A DNA stretch of 64,000 nt from Cylindrotheca closterium (taxonomy: Eukaryota > Bacillariophyta > Bacillariophyceae > Bacillariales > Bacillariaceae): assembly GCA_933822405.4 (NCBI GenBank), contig CAKOGP040000113.1:535873-599872 (forward strand), read 5' to 3'. Shown one piece after another: positions 1 through 10,097 of this stretch (position 1 is the stretch's first letter; every line of letters begins with the position of its first letter). A program made the translations under genes and the position numbers. A model generated the notes under the pieces. It did not search any database, was not told the origin of the DNA, and saw only the letters and a list, made by a program, of their open reading frames with translations.

Positions 1-624
1 AACGTGAGCATGGACATTGAAATGGATCTTGAGCTTTCCAAGGATCTACTCTCATCACTGAATGACAAGAATGTGTCTGGAATTTACAGCTTTTCTGAAG
101 CCACTCCTATAATATTGAACTGGGGTGAAATAATTCCCCTGTTGCTTCTTCCAGAAGGTCAGAAACCCTACAAACATATCATTTGGTCTCACCCAGAACG
201 AAGATACGACCATGCGACAGAAATGGTCCCAGAGCTTCTTGAAATAGGACAAGAATTGGCAAATTGGATCGAAAGCCGATCTGAAAGAATTGCTGTTATC
301 ATCTCGGGGGATTTGTCACATACCCACCAACCTGACGGTCCTTATGGTTACTCCAATGCTAGCTCAATATTTGACAAGGCATTGGAAAGGTGGGCATCGC
401 AGCCGTACTTGAACGCTAATGCATTATTGGAAACCGCAAAGGGTTTACAGCTGAAAGCCATGTCTTGTGGCTTCACAGGTTACATCATGTGGCACGGTAT
501 GCTGTCCGCAAAATCAATCTCAACTTCCGTGGTATATGCTAATTTGAATGTAACATACTATGGGATGATGGCGGCAGCCTTTGGGTTTGGTGTGGGCTTT
601 GAACCTACCATGAGTCACCTTTAG
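1..624 (+). CDS. LigB-like extradiol dioxygenase family protein, 5' partial
   Basis: The reading frame is open at the left edge and stops at 622-624, so only the C-terminal ~207 residues are present. The first in-frame ATG is at 10, but it need not be the true start. The segment AVIISGDLSH followed by a GPYGYS stretch, and the closing pattern LLETAKGLQ...G(F)TGYIMWHGML, resemble the class III extradiol dioxygenase LigB / LigB-like (COG3885, MEMO-related) fold, in which a metal-binding His sits in the GDLSH motif. Members either cleave aromatic rings or act as non-enzymatic MEMO-type proteins; the substrate cannot be deduced here. The residues that complete the metal site would lie upstream of the window. 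The 3' end is 89 bp from the start of the next gene on the same strand. Confidence 0.6.
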   Translation, partial: NVSMDIEMDLELSKDLLSSLNDKNVSGIYSFSEATPIILNWGEIIPLLLLPEGQKPYKHIIWSHPERRYDHATEMVPELLEIGQELANWIESRSERIAVIISGDLSHTHQPDGPYGYSNASSIFDKALERWASQPYLNANALLETAKGLQLKAMSCGFTGYIMWHGMLSAKSISTSVVYANLNVTYYGMMAAAFGFGVGFEPTMSHL

Positions 625-713
625 TCGAACGGGTCGATTGATCATTCGTCGCATCGAAGCGAACTTGCAAGGTTGACACGACCAGCGCAACGAGAGTGAG
701 ACAATACAGAAGC

Positions 714-2255
714 ATGTCAATGGTCGGTCCAAAATGGATAGCATTGTTATCCGCACTGCTGCTTATCGACATATCAACTGCAGGAACGCCCGCACCAGAG
801 CAGTTCTTTCACTCTCAAATTGTTGATCATATTGATCCAGATGGACCATACGGTGGAGAAACCTATGCCCATCGATATTACACCTGGAATGCATCATTTG
901 CTGGTCCAGGGTCGCCCATCTTTATGATCATGGGAGGTGAGGGTCACATTTCACCTGAGACAGGATTGTACTATCCCTTCATCACGCATCATTTGGCACC
1001 CAAATTCGGTGCTTATGTGTTGCAGCCTGAGCACAGGTTTTACGGAAAGTCTCAGCCTCTCTTTCACCGAAGGGATAGTCCTTTCTCAAGTCGGCGTTAT
1101 AAGCATGATCAGCGAGAAGAGCTCTTTACAAGTGAGCAGGCGTTGCACGATTATATGAATCTTTTGACTCATACCCAAACGGAGCTTGGGTGTTCGCTGG
1201 ACAGAACGTCGGATTTGTACTGTCCTGTTATCACAGTGGGTGGATCGTACCCTGGATTCTTGAGCGCTCTTGCACGTGTCATGTTTCCCAATAAGGTGGA
1301 CATTGCATATTCTGCAAGTGCGCCAATGTTGTTCTATGCTCAAAAGGTTGAGCAGGAGGCATACTATGACCATATCACCAAGGTGGCAAATGAGACTCGA
1401 GCTGGGTGTGCAGAAGATGTCCGCAAGGCCCTTTTCGAAGTTCAAGTGAAAATCATGCGGGATGAATTCGACAATGACGATTTGGGCATCTGTGAATATT
1501 CAATTCCTGATTATATTGAGTTTGAGGAACAACTGGTGAACGAACTGATGATGGTAGTTGGATACACGTTTGCGAACGACAACATGGCAAACTACCCACC
1601 AGGGAATGAAACAAGACTCTACAAGACTTGTGAGATCTTTGCGTGTACAAAATCCAGCTCCTTAGAAAAAGTAAAGAACTTTCTCTTGGCTCGATTGGCA
1701 AAAGGAAAGACTTGTTGGGATATGAGTGCCCAACTTCCTACTGGTGACAACGCTACAATTACAAGTGGCGACTGGAGTGGAGTGGGTACTGGAGCAGATG
1801 GAGAAAGCTGGGACTTTCAGACATGTACTCGAGAGGTGGAACATATTGGCTTTTCGGAATGGTCCATGTTTCCAGATCGCCCATGGTCTATGGACTGGTT
1901 GAAGGATCATTGCATGACCCGATTTGGAGTTGTTCCTGATCCACATGGTATGGTTCGTCAATGGGGATTCGACAAGTTGGCCGAGAACAAAGTTCGTCGT
2001 ATAGTGTTTACCAACGGTCTAAAGGACGGCTGGTCGGTAGGGGGATTCAAGAGTGACCTGTCGGAGTCTTTGCCAGTGATCAACTTTCCCAATGGAGCCC
2101 ACCACTCCGATTTGACCGGGAAAGGTCCCAGCGATGCTGATTCGGAGGACATTCAAGAAGGATTCAAAACCGTCTCCGGCATTATCGAGAAGTGGCTGAA
2201 TGAGGTCAAGTCAGATTCTAGTACCACAAGACGAGTACTACGAGCTGCAGTTTAG
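714..2255 (+). CDS. Serine carboxypeptidase / dipeptidyl peptidase, family S28, secreted
   Basis: Single-exon protein of 513 aa. The frame extends a little upstream through a GTG, but the first ATG is at 714 (an alternative is 720). A hydrophobic stretch ALLSALLLIDI ending near residue 25 is a signal peptide, so the protein is likely secreted, lysosomal or vacuolar. Family S28 (lysosomal Pro-X carboxypeptidase, DPP7, thymus-specific peptidase) cleaves next to proline. The nucleophile motif is GGSYPG with Ser near residue 178; the catalytic Asp is in NGLKDGWS (about 438) and the His in GAHHSDL (463-464). An early conserved stretch IFMIMGGEG and EHRFYGKS also match the family. The usual motif is GGSYGG, so the second Gly is replaced by Pro. 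Length is normal for the family. It is convergent with the following minus-strand gene, with 85 bp between the stop codons. Confidence 0.88.
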   Translation: MSMVGPKWIALLSALLLIDISTAGTPAPEQFFHSQIVDHIDPDGPYGGETYAHRYYTWNASFAGPGSPIFMIMGGEGHISPETGLYYPFITHHLAPKFGAYVLQPEHRFYGKSQPLFHRRDSPFSSRRYKHDQREELFTSEQALHDYMNLLTHTQTELGCSLDRTSDLYCPVITVGGSYPGFLSALARVMFPNKVDIAYSASAPMLFYAQKVEQEAYYDHITKVANETRAGCAEDVRKALFEVQVKIMRDEFDNDDLGICEYSIPDYIEFEEQLVNELMMVVGYTFANDNMANYPPGNETRLYKTCEIFACTKSSSLEKVKNFLLARLAKGKTCWDMSAQLPTGDNATITSGDWSGVGTGADGESWDFQTCTREVEHIGFSEWSMFPDRPWSMDWLKDHCMTRFGVVPDPHGMVRQWGFDKLAENKVRRIVFTNGLKDGWSVGGFKSDLSESLPVINFPNGAHHSDLTGKGPSDADSEDIQEGFKTVSGIIEKWLNEVKSDSSTTRRVLRAAV

Positions 2256-2340
2256 TTGCTGCAGTATAATTTTAGCTCTCTTTTTATATATTATGGTTGC
2301 TTGAGTATGTATTGCAATTGTGGATGGTTACTGTACGGAA

Positions 2341-2988
2341 TCAATATGCACTCGACAATGATTGGTCTTGTAAATCTTTGGAAAGATGTGAAACGTCGCC
2401 CAACTTTACGATAGTCCAACGACTGCCATCGTGTGTAAAATGGCTCACACTGGAATAGCCAACGTATCCAGATCCTCCAAAGGCCTGTCCGATACCCAAA
2501 CAAGAGGCTCCATGTCCACAGAACAGAATTGAACCTATTAGATGTTTTCGGAGCGTCGAAGCGGTCCCTCCAGCTCTACGGGCTGCAACAGAATCACCCG
2601 CTTCGTAACTTAACTCGTTGCGCGTCATGACTGGTGGATAGTCAAGGTCAATTGGAAACTCTGATGCTAGTTCTTCTGCATCTTTGAATCCTGGCGGAAA
2701 CATGGTCAGCACTTCACAAATTCCAGGTTCCACTTTGATTTGGATCTCTTTCCGCCTAGCCATGGGAGCAACCGTTTGTAGGCAACGGTAGAAAGGAGAA
2801 CACACAATGTGATCAATGTGGATGTCTTGCATCGCATCCGCAAGTTGTTGGGTCGCACGATTGCCACCGTCGGAACACTCGGTATCATCTCTCGAGTGTC
2901 CAGACAAAGGTTTCCAATTGCGATGGTCTCTGTCAGCTCGAGCGGAATGTCGAGTCATGTAGACGTCATCATTTTGAGAGGTGCACAT
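2341..2988 (-). CDS. Histidine phosphatase (phosphoglycerate-mutase-like) superfamily protein
   Basis: Single-exon protein of 215 aa with an ATG at 2988. The N-terminal TRHSARAD corresponds to the RHG-type catalytic motif, with the phospho-acceptor His near residue 14 and Arg 13. Arg in CSPFYRCLQT (about 68) and His in CGHGAS (about 160) complete the phosphate pocket. The wording of the first motif (RH-x-x-R-x-D) is closer to UBASH3/Sts-type phosphatases and fungal relatives than to glycolytic mutases. There is no targeting signal, so a cytosolic location is likely. The substrate is unknown. It is transcribed divergently from the next gene across a 369-bp spacer. Confidence 0.82.
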   Translation of the reverse strand: MCTSQNDDVYMTRHSARADRDHRNWKPLSGHSRDDTECSDGGNRATQQLADAMQDIHIDHIVCSPFYRCLQTVAPMARRKEIQIKVEPGICEVLTMFPPGFKDAEELASEFPIDLDYPPVMTRNELSYEAGDSVAARRAGGTASTLRKHLIGSILFCGHGASCLGIGQAFGGSGYVGYSSVSHFTHDGSRWTIVKLGDVSHLSKDLQDQSLSSAY

Positions 2989-3357
2989 TCTTGATGGTTG
3001 CTGTATCCATCACGAATCAATGAATCAATGCATGAATCATTCAAGCAAGCAAATCCCACAATCAAAAGGATGGTTCGGATTTTCTAGGAACCTGGAACCG
3101 TCCAAAAAATGAGGAGTTTTGCGTTGTTGATTCCCGCAGAGCGTCTGTTGAGATTTTTTGGTACGAACGACCGTTAACCATGATGGGGCCACCGGTTTCC
3201 CCTGCTGGCGATCACCTTCTCAAAAAATTCGGAGCTTTCGTTCCCCCTGCTTGCCAGATACCAAGCAATCGATCGTCATTGTGTGACATAAAAAAGGTTG
3301 GGATTGACCACAATCCATTCATCCATCCTTTGTTACAACATCCACAACCGACGCACC
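2989..3357. other. Divergent intergenic spacer, no gene seen
   Basis: This 369-bp spacer separates two divergent starts and should hold both promoters. A run of loosely repeated AATCA/AAGCA words lies at about 3015-3055. I see no RNA gene or recognisable motif in it. Confidence 0.4.
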
Positions 3358-4041
3358 ATGCCACCATTCAACCATCGCGACGATCCCTTCTTGACTTTTC
3401 ATGAGAAGGAGCCACAAAAAGATGAAACTTTCAAGAAATCCGTAAGCTTTGCAAGTCACGCTCAGGAATACTTCGCCATCAATCGTGCGAATTATTCCCC
3501 ATTGGAAATGAAAAATAGTTGGTATGACAAACTTGACTTTGTAGAGTTTACCTTGGACATTCGACGCACAGTGGAGATCATTGAAAGAGGAGATGCTCAT
3601 AATTCTCAGCTGCTGGATGATGTGAACTACACTACTCGAGGCTCCATTTGTCGAAAAACGTGTACGGCTCGAAGGCGCCGAGAGATTCGAAATGGAGCCA
3701 AGGAGTGTGTGCTAAAGGCACAAGACACATTCCGACACAATGCAGAGTACATTTCCTCGGTTTACACTCAATACTCGCAAGCTAGCGTCCAAGAAGCTCT
3801 TCAGCAAGCCGAACAAGACCATCACGATGCCAAGATGGTGGTGAATTCCCAACTAGCTGCTGTGGCAGAATTTTGGGACAGCTACTTTAGTGACGCTTGG
3901 ATAACACACTTCGAAGATGGCTCTCCACCACTGCCACCACCAAAGAGTACCCAAGGCCCGCCAAATTTGCTCACGGACGATTTCTTAGAGACAGAACCAT
4001 ACGGATTTGACGATAGTTGGCTCGTCGGTCCAGTCGCCTGA
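3358..4041 (+). CDS. Conserved-looking hypothetical protein, 227 aa
   Basis: I do not recognise a named family. The frame opens through a TTG at 3298, but the first ATG with a good context (ACCATGCC) is at 3358. The central part (residues about 60-160) starts with a SWYDKLDF motif, continues with an acidic and aliphatic segment, a basic cluster TARRRREIR and a long helical, Gln/Glu-rich segment (residues about 140-190). The C-terminus is rich in Pro and acidic residues. Small proteins with a WY-type motif followed by an ARRR cluster are common in diatom genomes without known function; that comparison is from memory. No signal peptide or membrane segment is seen. The 3' region carries a CA/TG hairpin. 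Confidence 0.6.
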   Translation: MPPFNHRDDPFLTFHEKEPQKDETFKKSVSFASHAQEYFAINRANYSPLEMKNSWYDKLDFVEFTLDIRRTVEIIERGDAHNSQLLDDVNYTTRGSICRKTCTARRRREIRNGAKECVLKAQDTFRHNAEYISSVYTQYSQASVQEALQQAEQDHHDAKMVVNSQLAAVAEFWDSYFSDAWITHFEDGSPPLPPPKSTQGPPNLLTDDFLETEPYGFDDSWLVGPVA

Positions 4042-4110
4042 ATACCACTATGATAGAGAGTTCTTCCACAGCAACACACATTGCTACACTTCTCCCATAT
4101 ATAATATGTT

Positions 4111-4172
4111 GATGGTACACACACACGCACACACACATCACGATGATGAGTGTGTGTGTGTGTGTGATCATC
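4111..4172. repeat. (CA)n / (TG)n dinucleotide inverted repeat (hairpin)
   Basis: A CA-rich arm (4111-4140) is followed by a 3-nt loop and a TG-rich arm (4144-4172) that is its near-perfect reverse complement, including the flanking GATG/CATC ends. It begins 70 bp after the stop codon of the preceding gene, so it probably lies in the 3' UTR or just beyond. Confidence 0.85.
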
Positions 4173-4658
4173 GAAACAGCATGTACACCCCAGCACCACT
4201 GTACTTGAATGAAACCAAGACTTTGTAAACTAGTATTGTAAACAATCAACTTTGAAGATTGACATTTTAAAATAAATCCAGCAACCAATCTGGCTCTAAT
4301 CACTCATGATCATTTGCGACAACTTAGTATCGTATGTGTACGTGTACCATTCATTAGAAGGACCCATCGCATACACCGGTATTTTCACGATCGCCTCTTT
4401 TTCCCGTGTCAACTTTGGAATCCAAGGAGTCGAACTGCCGAACCTTCCGATTTATTTAGCGCGTTATGCTTTGAATCTTGAATGATTTCCATCGCGCTAG
4501 ATTTTTTCACCGAAACTGAAAACGAACAAATCAAAATCCAAAAACACACAACAAAGAAAACTATTGTGTCGGTAGCAAGGCAACAGCTTGTATGTATCGT
4601 AGAAGCAGCATCACTGGTACACGAATCTGAACAAGCAATCTTATTGATAGATAGGATA
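4173..4658. other. Intergenic spacer and probable 5' UTR of the helicase gene
   Basis: No gene is seen. The segment after about 4500 is A-rich with few T runs, as expected for a leader. An in-frame ATG at 4484 minus 2 (4482) could extend the helicase by 59 residues, but its translation has no family similarity. Confidence 0.4.
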
Positions 4659-7600
4659 ATGCTCGATCCATTTGCAGACGATTCGTCGTCCACAAATGAA
4701 GAAATCCAGCGTCTTTGGGAGAAGCTTGACACCATGGAATCTTCGGGCCAACTAGAACGAGAGGAGCATCAATGCCACCGCGAAGTGTCTACGCCACCGC
4801 CATTTGCCGAAATGTCTTCACAAATAACACCAATGGTTGTGACTACCGACAGCAAGGCAAAGCAGAAAGTTGTCGGCGAACAACAGCAACAACAGAGTCT
4901 GGAAAAAATGCCGAAATTGCCACCATTCTATCAAACGCTTTCTTTGGATTCTTCGTCTTCCTCCTCCTCATCCCTTCCAATTGTATTGAACAAGGACAAA
5001 AAGGAGCCGAAAAAAGAAATAAGAGCCACCGATGGCCACCACAAGAACGAGAAGGGAGAACGAAGCCAGCAAAACCAAAAAGCTCAAGTTCTTTCCAAAA
5101 TGCCAACGAACTACACTGTAACTAATTGTGAACCGAAGTCGGGAGACTCGGACTCGTCGACCACGACATCTTCTGACTCGTCTTCGTCTTCCTCCTCCGC
5201 AAGTTCCTCCTCGTCGTCTTCCGAGGAAATTCCCGCAAGGGTCGCTGTCAAGTCCGAGCCGCCAATGACGGTGGAGGTACATTCAGAATCTACTGGAACA
5301 ATGATTCACAGTCCACTGTCCATGCCGCAGTTTGGGACCCAGTCACCAGCACCCATCAAGGCAAGAAGCGTCAAGATGGAAACAAAGAGTACTGCTATTG
5401 AAAACATAACAAGTCGCAAGTCAATGGTTGCTAGTACAAATGGAGACAACAAACTAGCAATTATCAAGAATCCGTACATGTCGCGAAAGAAGCAAACCAA
5501 AGACGATCAAAAGTCAAAAAGTTCTAAACTAATTACTTCAACGGCTAGTCTTCCAAGAAGTCAATCATCGTCTCCCTTTTTCAAAGAGACAGTCCTGGCA
5601 TCGAAACAACAGCGAGGCGAAATCAAAGTTGCTGCTCCCAGCATTACCAACAAGGAAAACAAGATTCCAAACAAGAATACTGCAAAAGATGCCACCAACT
5701 CAGCATCTACTTCTGAAAGCGATTCGTCGTCTTCTCCATCTTCGAGTCCGCCCAAAAGAGCCAATCCAATTGATAGTTTGGAAAAAGTCAATCAACTGAA
5801 TCGAGGACCTGACCCACTTGACGTGATGATTCAAGACTACCAGCCAGAGGCGGAACCATCTCCCGAAATTGACCCATCGTTGCTGGCGCCTCCTCGCTAC
5901 AAGGAAAAGCCAAGACCAGTGTTGCACCAATTTTCGCTGGAGAATAGACCCCTCCAAAGTCGCACCAAGGTTTCGGTTGCCACTCTGTTTCCAGCTCCCA
6001 TGAATCAGCTCTGGAGAAACAAATTCAAAGACTTCAATCATTTGCAATCCGAAGTTGCCAACATGCTGTGTCACAGCGATGACAACATGGTAGTATCAGC
6101 ACCCACCGGCGCTGGGAAAACGGCCATTTTTGAAATGGCATTGGCTCGATTCATTTCGAGGGACTTGCAATTCCATAGACCCTTTACTAATGGACCACCA
6201 AGCATGTCCAAACACCGCAAAGTGGTGTATTTCTCCCCGAGCAAGGCCCTTTGCGAAGAGCGATACGAAGACTGGTCACAGCGTTTGTCGCAATTACAAT
6301 TGGGCATTGAAGTGTCAATGATTACTGGTGATGCCGAGCCTGGTCGTAGCTACCATGATCTTGCCAACGCTCATTTGATTCTGACCACTCCTGAAAAGTG
6401 GGATTCCATCCTTCGCAGATGGACAGAGCATTTCTTTCTCGTGGCATCGGTCAAACTGCTCCTACTGGACGAAGTCCATCTGTTGGGGGATCCTAGTCGA
6501 GGCTTTTGTCTCGAGGCAGTCATTACTCGCATGAAACACATCCACAGCGTCTCGCAAAAAGTGCAAATCTCTCAAGCTGGTTTGTCCTCGACAAGGTAAG
6601 CCAATGTGCACATCTTTCGTTTTCCCGAACAAACTTGGTAGAAGCTGACGGTCATCTCGTTCCCCCCATCACAATATCACGATACAGCTACAAGAACACA
6701 AGCCCTGAGGCCATTTCGGCATGTCTGAGAATCATTGCAGTGTCGGCAACCCTCCCCAACATTTTGGACGTCGCTGAATTCTTGGGTGCAAATGAGGCAT
6801 TTTCTTTTGATGAGAGCTATCGTCCAGTTCCCCTTGAGACTCGGGTTGTTGGCCTAGGGTACATTGGCAAGAATGAGTACCGATTCTGGACCAATCTTGA
6901 TGAACAGATCCCACACTTGATTGCCCGATATGCTGACCGAAAGCCAACCTTAATCTTCTGCCACACTAAGAAAGAGACAGAAAGTCTTGCAAAGCATCTG
7001 ATTAGCAAGAACTTTGGAAACAACTCGAATACATCGGCTGCACCACCAGGCTCTGTTCAATACTGTTTGGATAGCGGGGTCGCCTATCATCATGCTGGTG
7101 TTCAGGCATCGGAAAGACGCAGCATAGAGAGAGCATTTGCAAACAAAACGCTGCAATGTCTTTGTGCAACCAGCACTCTCGCGGTAGGTGTGAATCTTCC
7201 AGCACATTTGGTCATTATCAAAGGTACCAGAACTTGGAGAGGTGGAGGCGCAGGGTATCAAGAAATCGATTCCCGCTCTCTTCTCCAGATGATCGGTAGG
7301 GCCGGCAGACCAGGCTTGGATACCAGTGGAACGGCGATCATTATGACCGACAATGCTTCCAAGCTAAAATATGAGAGTCTTGCCCGAGGTCTAGGCTCAG
7401 CCGATAGCCAAATGATCCCAAAGCTCATCGATGTTGTCAACACTGAGATTTCTCAGAGAGTCATACAAAACATTGATGATGCTGTCCGGTGGCTCAAAAC
7501 AACGTTTCTATTTGCCTGCTTGAAAGGAAATCCTCCAAGATTTGGAGTAGACTTGCAGTCACAAACTCTTGATGATTTCATTTTGAGTCAGTGCTCACAC

Positions 7601-10031
7601 GCAATAGAAAGCCTTTGCAAATGTGGACTGGTTGGGGGAACAGACAATATTATCCCTCTCGCAGGTTCTCACATCATGAGCCAGAGCATGGTGCCCTTCG
7701 AATCAATGAAAATGATAGCCGCACTACCGTTTGATGCGACCCAATGTCAAGTTCTTCGCATGCTTTCAAGTATGGAAGATCTTCATGTCCCAGTACGACG
7801 ACTCGAAAAGAAACCTCTGAATGCATGCCATAAATCCGAAGCAATCAGATACAAGCTTGAAGGACCATTGAGCAAGGTCAGAATCCAAGATCCTAGCGAG
7901 AAGGCATTTGTGTTGTTGCAGGCATATATTGCACATGAAGAGTTTGAGAACTACACACTTCGACAAGAAATGTCTACGTTGGCAGATACAGCACAATGTG
8001 TTCTCATGGCCGCGCAAGAGCATAGTACCAGGGGGTCAATGCACGGTCAAGTCGCGCTGCAATGCTTGAAGCTGCGAAGGTCGTTGCAACTTTGTCTCTG
8101 GGGAGAGTCAAGTGGCGTTCTGAATCAAATTCAAGATATTGGTCAAAAATGTACTGCTCAACTGAAGATGAATGGCATTGTTTCGTTTGAACAGGCGATG
8201 GCTGCAACCGAAGACCACATTGAGAGAGCAAGCGGGCGACCTAAACCGTTTGGCAAACGCCTTCACACAATCATTTCAAAGATCCTCCAAGAAAAGCTCA
8301 CCATGACAGCCGAAATAGAGTATACGAGGGAATCCAATATTCCAGCCTCTGTTCAGTGTCATCTGCGTTTTCCGAGCCAAGTGCCGTATAATTCCAATTC
8401 CGAGAAGGCCAAAGTCAATTATACATTGGTGCGTTGCGAGCGGTCATGAATCAAAGTGGGCTTCAACTACTAACAGCTTTCTCTAGCTTTCGTACACCGA
8501 CCGACCAGGTTCAATGCTCTTCTTTCAAGATGGCATTACTGGTCCTGGATCGTATCGATTTTCTTGTCCAACAAACTTTGGCAAAATCTTTCTCCATCTA
8601 TTCTCTTCGGTTGTTGGACTAGATGCAAATTGTATTTTGGGTGGAAATCAAAAAGCGCAACCGTCAACTTTTGTACCATCGTCAAAGAAAGTTCCACCGA
8701 AAAGCATCATGGCGTCTGGGAAGAAGCAGCAACAGAAGAAGATGCAGGATTTTTCAAGTTCTCAAACGTCGAAAACATCAAGAGTAAAGGACAGTCGGAA
8801 CCATGGCAAAGCAAGAAACAGTCCTTTTCCGCCGCATTCAAACGGCAGCGGCAGAAGCCAAGGGCGAGCCCCTTTAGGCTCCAAAACTTCACCCAAAGTT
8901 GCTCGAAATGAGGCGATGCGACGGGGGACTAAAGCAGCTACCCCACCGACTCAAATGCTTCCAAAAGGATCCATTCGAGTCTTACAGAATACTGGAGGCT
9001 ACATTCAGAACCCATGCTCTCAGAATGTGCCTGACAAAATAGATAGATGTCATCCCGAAGACGATTTTATCATACAGGTACCATTGGTCCCATCGATTAT
9101 AAGAGATTCCAGACGACATGCCGCTGTCGTTCCGCCTCTGATACATGGGCGCGTGCTTCAGGAAGATAAATCTAACAAACGTAGCATGCCACCTCCCTGG
9201 CATCAAACGAAACGAAAGCAACAGCGTTCCCAACAACGAGCGTTTGCGTCTAAGCGGGACAACCCTTTCGCCCATTTCCAACATGATCCTAACGATGCGG
9301 AATCTTACTTGGAGGGGCTCAGCTTACAAAGCCAAAGTCCAAGGAGATTTCAAAATTCCCTCATTCCTCAATCAAGACTGGACCACCTTCAACAGCACTC
9401 GAATCAAGTCAACAGACCACCACGCCAAACCAAGACATGGGGCTTCGGACGCCACAGAATGGATCGACGACGAAGAAACAATGGCGTCGGTAAGCCATTT
9501 TCAAACCAAGAACTGCTCCGAATAAAGGCCGACGAATCTCAAGCTCAGTTCGCAGCTCGCCGATGGAGTCATCCCAACAGAGAAGTGGATTCTATTGAAT
9601 ACGTGGGAGCTCCAATTGTGAACAACTCATATTCAAATTTCGAGCACTCGCAGACGGCACACGACACTTCTTGGCTACATGACCATCGACCACCGATGTT
9701 TGAACAGCCATTCGACCCAAGATTCCAACCATCGATTGCACAGCCAGAAGCGTTCACAGTCCCAATCACTCAGACATATCAAGGATTCGTGCAAGAAGAA
9801 GTGTCTGGTAGTGATATGACCTGGGGATCTCCTAACGACCCATCACCCGGTTCATCGTGCGAATCGACCCACCAATATTCGCACTTGCCAAACCAACAGC
9901 TTGCGCAATCATCCCAAATCGTTCCACCATCTCAAAGTAGTGTGCAGATTATTCCAATTTCACAACTCAATCAAAGAGGATGGTCTCAACAAGCTGATGA
10001 AGAATCGCAATTCAGAGAAGTTTTTTTCTAG
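4659..10031 (+). CDS. MER3: Meiotic ATP-dependent DNA helicase MER3/HFM1
   Basis: Three exons, join(4659..6595, 6688..8428, 8487..10031), 1740 aa. Intron 1 (92 bp) splits the codon AG|C; intron 2 (58 bp) is phase 0. MER3/HFM1 is a Ski2-like superfamily 2 helicase that stabilises recombination intermediates and promotes crossovers in meiosis. Residues 1-450 are disordered and Ser/Lys-rich with several poly-Ser runs. Walker A, SAPTGAGKT, is near 480; DEVH with LLGDPSRG near 603; motif III SATLPN near 663; motif VI MIGRAGRPG near 850. A winged helix and Sec63 domain follow, continuing across intron 2 into FFQDG-TGPG-Y-F. After about residue 1330 the tail is basic, then Gln/Pro/Ser-rich and probably disordered. 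The two internal stop-bounded pieces join in phase only with these splice sites. The start at 4659 is chosen because the upstream extension reads like a leader. It is convergent with VPS15, 66 bp apart. Confidence 0.88.
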
Positions 10032-10097
10032 AATGAGACTTCAATATGAACGGAAATCAATAATTCTAAACAACAGTAGATAAACGACTTCAGAATC

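Noticed and set aside
10008..10031. PCNA-binding (PIP) box at the MER3 C-terminus (QFREVFF)
   Set aside because: Spacing between Gln, the aliphatic residue and the aromatic pair is one residue short of the consensus.
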